The translations under genes and the position numbers were made by a program. 64,000 bases of DNA. Source: Bacteroidales bacterium. GTDB taxonomy: Bacteria > Bacteroidota > Bacteroidia > Bacteroidales > Tenuifilaceae. The stretch is from NCBI GenBank assembly GCA_020636845.1, contig JACJXD010000004.1, positions 196,504 to 260,503 on the forward strand, in the 5' to 3' direction. The first letter of the stretch is position 1. Each line of letters opens with the position of its first letter. The notes under the pieces were generated by a model. That model had not been told where the DNA came from. It worked only from the letters and a program-made list of their open reading frames with translations, and did not search any database. Of this stretch, positions 44,446-52,171 are shown piece after piece.

Positions 44446-45537
44446 TTATATAAATCTGTCACTTTTTTTAATTAATGTAACATCGTTTACAAAGTTTTTT
44501 ATTTGCTGTTCATCTTCTTTTCTACAAATAAGTAAAACATTTTCGGTATCAACTACAATATAATTATCTAATCCTTGGATAACGGCCAACTTATCGTCTG
44601 CAATATTTATTAACGAATTCTCCGTATTATAAAGCAAAACATTGGCACCACCAGTATTAGCCTTATCGTCCTTAGGCAAATGCATGTATAACGACCCCCA
44701 AGTCCCCAAATCGGACCAGCCAAAATCGGAACAAATAACATATACATTTTCCGCCTTTTCCATTATTCCGTAATCAATAGAAATATTACGACATTCGGCA
44801 TACGTTTTTTCTATAACCTTTGCCTCGTCCAGCGTGTCTAATTCATTACTAATTTCAAGAAATAAGGAGTTAACCTCTGGAAGATGTTTACTAAATGCGT
44901 CTAAAATTGCAGGAAGGCTCCATACAAAAAGTCCTGAATTCCAATAAAACTCACCACTTTCCATAAAAACCTTTGCCATTTCAAGATTTGGCTTTTCGGT
45001 AAATGTTTTAACCTTAAAAAGGTTATCAAACTTCTTTACCTGCTCGCCCGTTTGTATGTATCCATAACCTGTTTCTGGGCGATTAGGATGAATTCCCAAA
45101 GTAACAAGCTTATTGCCAGTAAATGCAAACTCGGATGCAACTGCAATAGATTCTATAAATTTTTGTTCATTCAGAATTAAATGATCGCTTGGAGCAACAA
45201 TAACAACCGCATTAGGATTTTTCTTCTGAATTTTGTATGAAGCGTAAGCAATGCAAGGTGCAGTATTTCTCCTCATGGGTTCAAGCAGCACTTGCTCCGA
45301 AGTTACCTTTGGTAATTGCTGTAATACAAGATCTTTATAGGCTCCGCTGGTAACTATGTATATATTTTCGGAAGGACATACTTTTTCCATCCTTTCGAAA
45401 GTTTGCTGAAGCAAAGATTTTCCTGTTCCTAAAATATCTATAAACTGCTTAGGTTTCGAACTCCGGCTTAATGGCCAAAATCGGCTTCCTATTCCGCCAG
45501 CCATTATTATACAATATTGGTCGGTTGAATTTATCAT
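44446..45537 (-). CDS. manC: Mannose-1-phosphate guanylyltransferase
   Basis: A 363-residue nucleotidyltransferase with the pyrophosphorylase signature AGGIGSRFWPLSRSSKPKQF (about 14-33). Further family motifs are TAPCIAYASYKI, VVIVAPSDHLI, FTEKPNLEMAKVF and WNSGLFVW. It makes GDP-mannose for glycan building. The isomerase domain of bifunctional ManC is missing, so this is the short, single-function type. A perfect -7 box TACGTTTG lies on its strand at 45552-45559. Confidence 0.92.
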   Translation of the reverse strand: MINSTDQYCIIMAGGIGSRFWPLSRSSKPKQFIDILGTGKSLLQQTFERMEKVCPSENIYIVTSGAYKDLVLQQLPKVTSEQVLLEPMRRNTAPCIAYASYKIQKKNPNAVVIVAPSDHLILNEQKFIESIAVASEFAFTGNKLVTLGIHPNRPETGYGYIQTGEQVKKFDNLFKVKTFTEKPNLEMAKVFMESGEFYWNSGLFVWSLPAILDAFSKHLPEVNSLFLEISNELDTLDEAKVIEKTYAECRNISIDYGIMEKAENVYVICSDFGWSDLGTWGSLYMHLPKDDKANTGGANVLLYNTENSLINIADDKLAVIQGLDNYIVVDTENVLLICRKEDEQQIKNFVNDVTLIKKSDRFI

Positions 45538-45618
45538 AATTAAATTTTTTGCAAACGTAAACCTTTTTTCCCTTTATCGAAAATTAATTAGATAGGAAAG
45601 TTCTTTTTTTGACCATTG

Positions 45619-45648
45619 TTGGTATATTGTCTATTAACCTTAAATTTG
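45619..45648 (+). promoter_or_regulatory. Promoter of the mlaEF-type operon
   Basis: TTG (45619-45621), 19 bp, then TAAATTTG (45641-45648). This is an exact match to the Bacteroidota consensus. It lies downstream of the TTG codon at 45609, so translation must start later (ATG 45666). Confidence 0.75.
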
Positions 45649-45665
45649 TAAAAAATAAAAGATTT

Positions 45666-46412
45666 ATGCTTGTTAAAGTATTTCATCTTTTTGGTGAATA
45701 TGTGCTTTTTCTAAAAAAGGTATTTTCGAAACCTGAGAAGCGGAAAATTTACCTTAAGCAAACCATGATAGAGATGGATAAACTGGGATTCCTTTCTATT
45801 GGTATTGTTACTATTATTTCTTTTTTTATGGGTGCAGTTATCACCCTTCAAACAGCATATAATATTGAAAATCCCTTTTTGCCCAGCTATTTAATTGGTG
45901 TTGGAACAAGGGACAGTATTTTACTTGAGTTTTCGTCCACTGTTATTGGCCTGATTTTAGCCGGGAAAGTTGGTTCTAACATTGCCTCCGAAATAGGTAC
46001 AATGCGAGTTAGCGAGCAAATTGATGCGCTGGAAATAATGGGCATCAACTCAGCCAGCTATTTAGTTCTTCCAAAAATTATAGCAACCATGCTTTTTAAT
46101 CCCTTCCTCACAATGTTAAGTATGGTAGTAGGTATTATCGGAGGTTGGTCGGTAGGTGTTTTTACGGGAGTTGTTTCAACTCAACAGTACATCGATGGAA
46201 TTCGGTATGCTTTTGTTCCTTTTTACATAACCTATGCCCTCATTAAAATGGTGTTCTTTGCATTTATTATTACCACCATTTCGTCCTTTTACGGATATAG
46301 AGTTCAGGGTGGGTCGCTCGAAGTTGGCAAGGCAAGTACGAACGCAGTTGTAATGAGCAGTATTTTTATTCTTCTCTTCAACTTATTATTAACGCAACTT
46401 TTGCTATCGTGA
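45666..46412 (+). CDS. mlaE: MlaE family lipid-transport ABC permease
   Basis: A 248-residue permease with five or six helices. The family segments VITLQTAYNIENP, IGLILAGKVGSNIASEIGTMRVSEQIDALEIMGINS and FYGYRVQGGSLEVGKASTNAVV are canonical MlaE/YrbE. With MlaF it moves phospholipids between inner and outer membranes. The start at 45666 is chosen because the upstream region holds the promoter. It overlaps mlaF by 4 bp. No MlaD (MCE) gene follows, so the lipid-binding part must be elsewhere. Confidence 0.92.
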   Translation: MLVKVFHLFGEYVLFLKKVFSKPEKRKIYLKQTMIEMDKLGFLSIGIVTIISFFMGAVITLQTAYNIENPFLPSYLIGVGTRDSILLEFSSTVIGLILAGKVGSNIASEIGTMRVSEQIDALEIMGINSASYLVLPKIIATMLFNPFLTMLSMVVGIIGGWSVGVFTGVVSTQQYIDGIRYAFVPFYITYALIKMVFFAFIITTISSFYGYRVQGGSLEVGKASTNAVVMSSIFILLFNLLLTQLLLS

Positions 46413-47158
46413 TAACTATTAACAATATTTCCAAATCGTTCGACGGAAGGAAGGTTCTAAGCGATATATCCGCCACTTTTGACAAGGGCAAAACAAATTT
46501 AATTATAGGCCAAAGCGGATCGGGAAAAACTGTCTTACTAAAATGTATTGTGGGCCTGCTGGAAGCCGACGAAGGGGAAGTTTACTACAACGATATTCTC
46601 TTCAACAAACTTTCTTTTGACAAGAAGAAACTCATCAGGCAAAAAATGGGAATGTTATTCCAAGGCGCTGCTTTATTTGATTCCATGTCGGTTGAAAAAA
46701 ATGTAATGTTTCCTTTAGATATGTTCACCGAAATGTCGAAGGAGGAAAAACTGGAACGAGCAAACTTTTGCCTTCAGCGCGTAAACATTATAAATGCCAA
46801 TCACTTATTCCCCGATGAAATAAGTGGGGGTATGAAAAAAAGGGTTGCCATTGCACGTGCTATTGCTTTAAATCCCGAATTTTTATTTTGTGATGAACCA
46901 AATTCCGGTCTTGATCCTAAAACTTCGGTGGTAATAGACCATTTAATTAAAGATATTACGGAAGAATATAACATTACCACACTGGTAAATACACACGATA
47001 TGAACTCCGTAATGGGAATTGGCGATAAGGTTATTTTTATTTACGAAGGACAAAAATGGTGGGAAGGTAGTCGAAACGATATTTTGGACAGCGATAATAA
47101 AGAGTTAAACGAATTTGTCTTTTCATCGGAACTCACAAGGAAAATAAAGGGTTTATAA
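46409..47158 (+). CDS. mlaF: MlaF family lipid-transport ABC ATP-binding protein
   Basis: A 249-residue ATPase that starts with GTG at 46409, with Walker A GQSGSGKTVLL, Q-loop MLFQGAALFDSMSVEKNV, signature ISGGMKKR and Walker B FLFCDEPNSGLDP. The GAALFDSMTV-like segment after the Q loop is typical of MlaF. It powers the MlaE permease. It overlaps mlaE and ends 3 bp before the stop codon of the convergent FNR-like gene. Confidence 0.92.
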   Translation: MITINNISKSFDGRKVLSDISATFDKGKTNLIIGQSGSGKTVLLKCIVGLLEADEGEVYYNDILFNKLSFDKKKLIRQKMGMLFQGAALFDSMSVEKNVMFPLDMFTEMSKEEKLERANFCLQRVNIINANHLFPDEISGGMKKRVAIARAIALNPEFLFCDEPNSGLDPKTSVVIDHLIKDITEEYNITTLVNTHDMNSVMGIGDKVIFIYEGQKWWEGSRNDILDSDNKELNEFVFSSELTRKIKGL

Positions 47159-47161
47159 CCC

Positions 47162-47860
47162 TTACCCGTGCATTTTAATCCACTTCAACTTTTCCTGATC
47201 AAGTATTTCGATTGTAGTTCCTTCTATTTTGATGATTTTATCGCGACGAAATTCCGATAACGTTCTAACTACATTTTCGACTCTCATATCAATTAACTCT
47301 GCAATTTCCTTTCGGGATATTGGCAAATTGAATGTTTTATCCTTATATATTTCGTTGGCAAAGTAGCATATAATAAAAGCCACCCTCCCGCGCAATTGAC
47401 GCAATTCCAGTTCAAGACGCGTGCCAACAAGCAAATCCGAAACGCTGGAGAATTTTTCCAGTAAACTTTTCGAAAATTTACCGTTAGTCTCCACCAAATC
47501 CATTACCAACTGATAATCGACCTGACAATACTCCGAATCTTCAATTGCTATAATAGAATACTTGTACGTTTTCGAAGAAAAAATGCTCAATAATCCAACA
47601 AAATCGTTAGGCGTTGCAATTCCTGCTATTTGCTCCCTACCATCGGGATTGATTCGAGCCAATTTTGCCAAACCAACCCGCAAAAAAATAAACCCGTTTA
47701 TCGAAGATCCTTGCTCTACAATAACCTCTCCTTTGCCAACCTTGTGAAAAGATTTCTGAACTGTTAACTCCTTTAACTGCTCATCGGTTAACGATGAAAA
47801 TATGGACGACCGAAACCCACATTGAGCACAACTACTCGAAGAACATATACTTTCTGTCAT
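47162..47860 (-). CDS. Crp/Fnr-family regulator with FNR-like cysteine cluster
   Basis: A 232-residue transcription factor. A cyclic-nucleotide-type sensor domain (VGKGEVIVEQGSSINGFIFLRVG) is followed by a dimer helix and a winged HTH (LPISRKEIAELIDMRVENVVRTLSEF). Cysteines C6, C11 and C14 at the N-terminus and C112 in the beta-roll correspond in position to the [4Fe-4S] ligands of E. coli FNR, with a changed spacing. This suggests oxygen or redox sensing. The recognition helix VENVVR keeps Glu and Arg of FNR (E195, R199) but has Val where FNR has Ser. It is divergent from the sulfur operon, and tandem FNR-type sites lie between them. Confidence 0.85.
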   Translation of the reverse strand: MTESICSSSSCAQCGFRSSIFSSLTDEQLKELTVQKSFHKVGKGEVIVEQGSSINGFIFLRVGLAKLARINPDGREQIAGIATPNDFVGLLSIFSSKTYKYSIIAIEDSEYCQVDYQLVMDLVETNGKFSKSLLEKFSSVSDLLVGTRLELELRQLRGRVAFIICYFANEIYKDKTFNLPISRKEIAELIDMRVENVVRTLSEFRRDKIIKIEGTTIEILDQEKLKWIKMHG

Positions 47861-47871
47861 ATCTAATTTTC

Positions 47872-47885
47872 TTGATATATATCAA
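47872..47885. promoter_or_regulatory. Perfect FNR-type operator TTGAT-N4-ATCAA
   Basis: TTGATATATATCAA is a perfect 14-bp palindrome and matches the E. coli FNR consensus at all ten defined positions. It is 11 bp upstream of the regulator's start codon and about 92 bp upstream of the flavoprotein start, so it could give autorepression and activation. Confidence 0.8.
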
Positions 47886-47887
47886 AT

Positions 47888-47901
47888 TTGATTTTTAACA
47901 A
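47888..47901. promoter_or_regulatory. Second FNR-type operator, 9/10 match
   Basis: TTGATTTTTAACAA matches TTGAT-N4-ATCAA except for one base. Its centre is 16 bp from that of the perfect site. A -7-like box GATATTTG (47936-47943) follows on the flavoprotein side. Confidence 0.55.
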
Positions 47902-47977
47902 CGTAACTATCAATGCTTTTCAATAATATAAAGGTGATATTTGACTTAAAAGCAAACTAAAACAAATATACCAAAAT

Positions 47978-49207
47978 ATGAAAAAAATTGTAATACTAGG
48001 AGCCGGAACCGGGGGAACTATTATGGCAAATAAACTACGCAAAGTTCTTGATAAAGAAGAATGGAGCATTACCATTGTAGATCGCGATCCCAACCACTAC
48101 TATCAACCTGGCTTTTTATTTATTCCCTTCGGAATTTATAACAAGTACGATGTGGTAAAGCCCAAAGCAAGTTTTATTCCGTCCGGTGTAAAATTTATAG
48201 TAAATAGCATAAACCACGTTGATGCCGAAAAAAATGTGGTTTCCTTGGCAAACGGACAAACCTTAGAGTATGATTTTTTGATTGTTGCTACGGGAACTCA
48301 TATAAAACCAGACGAAACTCCCGGATTAACAGGAAAAGAATGGTATAAAAGCATTTTCGATTTTTATTCACACCAAGGTGCTGTTGCCCTGCAAAATTTT
48401 CTTAAAACGTGGGAAGGGGGAAATATGGTAATTAACATTGCCGAAATACCCTATAAATGTCCTGTTGCCCCGTTGGAATTCGCATTTTTGGCCGACGAAT
48501 TTTTTGTTAAGAAAGGCATTCGCGATAAAGTCAACATCTACTTTTCTACTCCCCTTTCGGGAGCATTCACAAAACCCAAAGCGACAAAAATGCTCGGCGA
48601 ACTACTCAAGGAAAAGAACATCAACATTATTCCAGATTTTTACCTGGAACGCGTTGACGATGAAAATAAAAAGTTAATATCGTACGACGGACGAGAAATT
48701 CCCTTCGACTTACTTACTATAATTCCCGTAAACATGGGAGCCGACTGGGTTGCCCGCAGCAGTATGGGCGACGACCTTAACTACATTGCAACCGATCGCT
48801 ACACACTTCGTTCGGAAAAATGGGAAAACATTTTTGTTCTGGGTGATGCAAGTAACATACCTACCTCTAAAGCCGGATCGGTAGTACATTTTGCATCCGA
48901 TATTGTATTCGAAAACCTGATGTCGGCCATTGAGGGACGTCCTCTTCTTGCCAAATTCGATGGGCACTCCAACTGTTACATTGAAACCGGATTTGGTAAA
49001 GGATCGCTAATAGATTTTAACTACGAAACAGAACCGCTTCCCGGAACTTACCCTTTACCGGGAGTTGGCCCCTTTGGTCTATTAAAAAATACTCGCATAA
49101 ACCATTACGGGAAGGTAATGTTCCGCTGGATTTACTGGCACTTGTTATTGAAGGGAAAAGAACTTCCTCTGGAATCGCAAATGACTATGGCCGGCAAAGA
49201 ACTTTAA
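47978..49207 (+). CDS. Sulfide:quinone oxidoreductase-like flavoprotein
   Basis: A 409-residue FAD/NAD(P)-binding protein of the SQR/FCSD group. Residues 3-20 (KIVILGAGTGGTIMANKL) form the FAD motif. HYYQPGFLFIPFG, FLIVATGTHIKP and VLGDASNIPTSKAG are typical. Two Cys that align with the redox pair of SQRs are seen: C161 (PYKCPVAPLEFAF) and C333 (SNCYIETGFG). The third Cys of classical type I enzymes, near 128, is absent. The amphipathic C-terminal end (VMFRWIYWHLLLKG) suggests membrane attachment. It would oxidise sulfide to (poly)sulfide with quinone, but the substrate is inferred. First gene of a four-gene operon. Confidence 0.82.
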   Translation: MKKIVILGAGTGGTIMANKLRKVLDKEEWSITIVDRDPNHYYQPGFLFIPFGIYNKYDVVKPKASFIPSGVKFIVNSINHVDAEKNVVSLANGQTLEYDFLIVATGTHIKPDETPGLTGKEWYKSIFDFYSHQGAVALQNFLKTWEGGNMVINIAEIPYKCPVAPLEFAFLADEFFVKKGIRDKVNIYFSTPLSGAFTKPKATKMLGELLKEKNINIIPDFYLERVDDENKKLISYDGREIPFDLLTIIPVNMGADWVARSSMGDDLNYIATDRYTLRSEKWENIFVLGDASNIPTSKAGSVVHFASDIVFENLMSAIEGRPLLAKFDGHSNCYIETGFGKGSLIDFNYETEPLPGTYPLPGVGPFGLLKNTRINHYGKVMFRWIYWHLLLKGKELPLESQMTMAGKEL

Positions 49208-49217
49208 TAGTAGAACC

Positions 49218-49871
49218 ATGGAAAACATAAACATGCAACAGCAAATTGATGCGCTTAGCCATAAAATAGACATGGTGCTTGAAATGCTGGAAAAACAGCA
49301 GGAACGTAATACCGTTGTTGATGATTTGGTTGAAGATCTTTCGATTGTCGGAAAAGATGCCTTTCAGACCGCCGTTGACGAACTATCCATCCAAAATATA
49401 AAAATAGACGGAGACGACGTAAAATACCTCATTTTTAAACTTATCGGCAATATTAAAACTTTTGGCGAACTAATGGATACGCTGGAAAGCGTAATGGATT
49501 TTATGAAAGACATTGGACCCGTAATTCACGATGCTGGCATATCCGTTACCAAATCGCTCGATAAACTGGAACGCGATGGATACTTCTCGTATATCAAACA
49601 GCTGAGTTTACTGGTTGGCGATGTTAAAGCAAATATTACCGAAGCGGATATCGAAAACATTCGAAAAAATATGCCGGCCATTGGAACTATAATTAGGAAC
49701 TTAACACATCCGGAAACAATAAATACACTTGTACAACTGTCAACAATGAAAATAGACGACAGTATAGACAAAAAATCAATTTTTAAAATTATCCGAGAAC
49801 TAAATAAGCCCGAAGCACGCAAAACGCTATCCTTTTTAGTTCGCATAATGAATGTACTTGGAAAACAATAA
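49218..49871 (+). CDS. DUF1641 domain-containing protein
   Basis: A 217-residue soluble, mostly helical protein with an N-terminal coiled coil (QQIDALSHKIDMVLEMLEKQQE, about 7-28) and the DUF1641 region near the C-terminus (LGDVKANIT-type segment, DNIRKNMPAIGTIIRNLTHPETINTLV). The family has no firm function but is regularly encoded next to SQR-like flavoproteins, as here. It starts 10 bp after the flavoprotein gene. I infer an accessory or scaffold role. Confidence 0.78.
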   Translation: MENINMQQQIDALSHKIDMVLEMLEKQQERNTVVDDLVEDLSIVGKDAFQTAVDELSIQNIKIDGDDVKYLIFKLIGNIKTFGELMDTLESVMDFMKDIGPVIHDAGISVTKSLDKLERDGYFSYIKQLSLLVGDVKANITEADIENIRKNMPAIGTIIRNLTHPETINTLVQLSTMKIDDSIDKKSIFKIIRELNKPEARKTLSFLVRIMNVLGKQ

Positions 49872-49896
49872 TGTTAAATCAATAATAATTAAAACT

Positions 49897-50208
49897 ATGG
49901 CAGAAAAAACTTATGCAGGAAAATCTGTTAATGTAACAGAAGACGGCTATTTAACTAATCCCGATGATTGGACAAAGGAAGTTGCAGTTGAAATTGCAAA
50001 AGAAGAAGGAATTGAACTTAACGAAAAGCACTTAACAGTTATCGAGTTTATTCGCGATAAAATTCTCAAAGGCGAAACCCTAACAATTCGCTCCATTGGA
50101 AAGTCCGGCATTATAGATACAAAAGGATTTTACGATCTATTTCCCGGAGCCCCATTGAAAAAAGCCAGTAAAATTGCGGGAGTTGCCAAACCGGCAAGTT
50201 GTGTTTAA
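49897..50208 (+). CDS. DsrC/TusE family sulfur relay protein with one conserved Cys
   Basis: A 103-residue protein with the DsrC/TusE fold: GKSVNVTEDGYLTNPDDWTKEVA at the start and AGVAKPASCV at the C-terminus. The penultimate Cys102 is the sulfur-carrying CysA. The second Cys that DsrC uses for the trisulfide with DsrAB, 11 residues earlier, is Ser here (KKASKIAG). TusE also has only CysA. So it is a carrier for persulfide sulfur but not for DsrAB chemistry. The start at 49897 is chosen, since an earlier ATG lies within the upstream gene. It is preceded by DUF1641 and followed by DsrE2. Confidence 0.88.
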   Translation: MAEKTYAGKSVNVTEDGYLTNPDDWTKEVAVEIAKEEGIELNEKHLTVIEFIRDKILKGETLTIRSIGKSGIIDTKGFYDLFPGAPLKKASKIAGVAKPASCV

Positions 50209-50229
50209 TCGCATAATAGAATAATTACA

Positions 50230-50721
50230 ATGGAACATCCAATAAAGAAAGTAATGATAATATGCGCAAAGGCAAACATCGAAGATGTATATGCTGCGCT
50301 GGTTATGGCCAACGGTGCCGTAATGGAAGGAATTGAAGCCAAGGTGTTTTTTACATTTTTCGGACTTGACGCAATTACAAAAAAACGAATGAAAAAACTC
50401 CACACGGCTACAACTGGTAACCCCGGTATGCGAATGCCCGGAGGTTTACCTTTTCCAACTTTACTCGGAATTCTACCCGGTGTAGAAGCCGGAGTTTCCG
50501 CTATGATGAAAAATCAAATGGAAAAGTTAGACATTCCTCCTGTTGATGAATTTCTTGAACTAATAACCGCCGGAGGAGGTGAAATTTATGCCTGTAAACT
50601 TGCCGTTGAAATGTTTGGTCTTAAAAAAGAAGACTTCAGCGAACATGTTAAAGACATTATTACCATTGGGCAGTTTTACGAATTGGCTGCCGGCGAAGGA
50701 ACTCAAATTATATTTACATAA
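50230..50721 (+). CDS. DsrE2-like sulfur-transfer protein
   Basis: A 163-residue protein of the DsrE/DsrF/DrsH-like superfamily (DsrE2 type). It begins with IKKVMIICAKANIEDVYAALVMANGAVMEGIEAKVFFTFFGLDAI, and a conserved Cys is in GGGEIYACKLAVEMFG (about 116). In related proteins that Cys receives persulfide from a rhodanese or TusA and passes it on. The gene follows the DsrC/TusE homologue by 21 bp, and the partners are likely to work together. A terminator follows. A rhodanese or TusA gene is not in the window. Confidence 0.85.
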   Translation: MEHPIKKVMIICAKANIEDVYAALVMANGAVMEGIEAKVFFTFFGLDAITKKRMKKLHTATTGNPGMRMPGGLPFPTLLGILPGVEAGVSAMMKNQMEKLDIPPVDEFLELITAGGGEIYACKLAVEMFGLKKEDFSEHVKDIITIGQFYELAAGEGTQIIFT

Positions 50722-50732
50722 ACTCTTAACCG

Positions 50733-50766
50733 AAAAAAACCTGAACAAGAAGTTCAGGTTTTTTAT
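50733..50766. terminator. Terminator after the sulfur operon
   Basis: AACCTGAAC (50738-50746) pairs with GTTCAGGTT (50752-50760), flanked by A and T runs. It lies between convergent genes, so it may act on both strands. Confidence 0.9.
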
Positions 50767-50774
50767 TTTAAATG

Positions 50775-51143
50775 CTAATGGTTACATACATGTCCACCTT
50801 CGCCGTGGTGGTGCGAACAACTTTCGCCGGAATCGGTAACGTTTCCTTTCAAGTAAAGCGATACCAACTCATCAACATTTCCCGAGCAACCTCTAACAAC
50901 AGCTATCCCGTGTGCGGCAAGTACATTCTGTGCACCTAACCCCATTCCTCCGGCAAGCATTACGGTTACACCTATTTGCTGCAAATCAGCGGCAATATTT
51001 GACTTACATCCGCAACCTTCGGGCGATTGTAAACTCTCCTTTTTTACTACAACTCCGTTTTCAATGGTAAAAATAGCATACTGCTCACAATGGCCGAAAT
51101 GTTCGTCAACGCAGTTTTCTCTGGTTGGTACTGCAATTTTCAT
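50775..51143 (-). CDS. NifX/dinitrogenase Fe-Mo cofactor-like protein with Cys/His-rich tail
   Basis: A 122-residue protein of the NifB/NifX (DUF-like Fe-Mo cofactor biosynthesis) family: MKIAVPTRENCVDEHFGHCEQYAIF at the start, PEGCGCKSNIAADLQQIGVTVMLAGGMGLGAQNVLAAHGI, then the family end. The C-terminus adds a metal-binding-looking tail with 2 Cys and 5 His (residues 109-122, ESCSHHHGEGGHVCNH region). No nitrogenase is near, so a role in iron-sulfur or molybdopterin-linked metal handling is more likely than nitrogen fixation. It converges with the sulfur operon. Confidence 0.85.
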   Translation of the reverse strand: MKIAVPTRENCVDEHFGHCEQYAIFTIENGVVVKKESLQSPEGCGCKSNIAADLQQIGVTVMLAGGMGLGAQNVLAAHGIAVVRGCSGNVDELVSLYLKGNVTDSGESCSHHHGEGGHVCNH

Positions 51144-51166
51144 ATTATCTAATTTTAACTATGAAT

Positions 51167-52063
51167 TTACTGGCCTGCCTTTTTATAATAGTACGATGCT
51201 TTCTTTTTATTCTCGAAACGGGTGTAAATATTTCCCAAACGTTTTGCATACAATGGGTCTGGATTTATTTTATATAACTTTTCGTAAATATCGCGTGCTG
51301 ATCTAAAATTACTATTCACCTTCTTCAACGCAGCAAGTAACTTATTATACTGCTTCATTGTTTGGTTCTGCTGGTATGCTTTCATTTCGGAAACATAAAG
51401 TGAATCAGCATACGAATAATAGTAATCGGCAAGAGCCGCTTGTGCTGGAATGCTGTTTTTACTGATTTTTAATATCTGATTAGCAATATCATAAACATCC
51501 TTTTCGCTACTTGTAGCCTGCATTACCTGTAAATAATCCGTTAAAAAGCGAACCTCGCCCCGCTTTTTCAAGTTCAACTTACTCCACATTTCCTTAGCCT
51601 GATCCCAGTTCTCACTTCTAACGTAAGCATCAAACAGTTCTTCATTTGCACTATTTACTATTGTATCGTTTGGAAATTTTTGATTGCACAACTCAAAGTT
51701 TGTTATTTCGCGCGAAAGATTATCGACTTTTCGGTACGACAGCGCCAACGTATAATAGCCAAAAGCATCAATATTTTCCTGCTTCTTTGCTCCTTCCAAA
51801 AAAACAATTGCCGTATCCACCTTGTCAACATAAAAAGCCGAAACACCGGCATTATTCAGCAACTCTCCCGGAACCTGTTTCCCGCTATTGTTATACTCAT
51901 TTATAGTACTTCTATACTTAACATAAGCCGTTTCGTAATCTTTACTTGAATAACTGGAATTTGCCAACTTTACTGTTTCGCTAGTCTTAAAAGATACTCC
52001 ACAAGAAAACATTAGAAAGGAAAGTGCGATAATTTCAATTGACTTCAATAACTTTTTCAACAT
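51167..52063 (-). CDS. TPR-repeat lipoprotein of unknown function
   Basis: A 298-residue exported protein with a lipobox (FLMFSCG, Cys about 21) and helical repeats of the TPR type over most of its length (for example SKDYETAYVKYRSTINEY and FGYYTLALSYRKVDNLSREITNFELC), ending with an AxxLGNIYxRFENKKKASYYYKK repeat. It probably sits on the inner face of the outer membrane and binds proteins. No specific family was recognised. A 23-bp gap separates it from the downstream NifX-like gene. Confidence 0.72.
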   Translation of the reverse strand: MLKKLLKSIEIIALSFLMFSCGVSFKTSETVKLANSSYSSKDYETAYVKYRSTINEYNNSGKQVPGELLNNAGVSAFYVDKVDTAIVFLEGAKKQENIDAFGYYTLALSYRKVDNLSREITNFELCNQKFPNDTIVNSANEELFDAYVRSENWDQAKEMWSKLNLKKRGEVRFLTDYLQVMQATSSEKDVYDIANQILKISKNSIPAQAALADYYYSYADSLYVSEMKAYQQNQTMKQYNKLLAALKKVNSNFRSARDIYEKLYKINPDPLYAKRLGNIYTRFENKKKASYYYKKAGQ

Positions 52064-52171
52064 AATATTTCTCTTTTCATTTAATTGTGCCCAAAAGTAT
52101 TAATTTCTGCCTTTGGATGCAAAATTGAAAATAGATACTGAAGATAGAATTCTCACCAAGAACAGGAAAGG

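Noticed and set aside
45609..45665. TTG start for the MlaE permease
   Set aside because: It lies upstream of the consensus promoter 45619-45648, so it cannot be in the mRNA.
50775..51143. Nitrogen fixation locus
   Set aside because: Only a NifX-like gene is present. No nifHDK or nifB is in the window.
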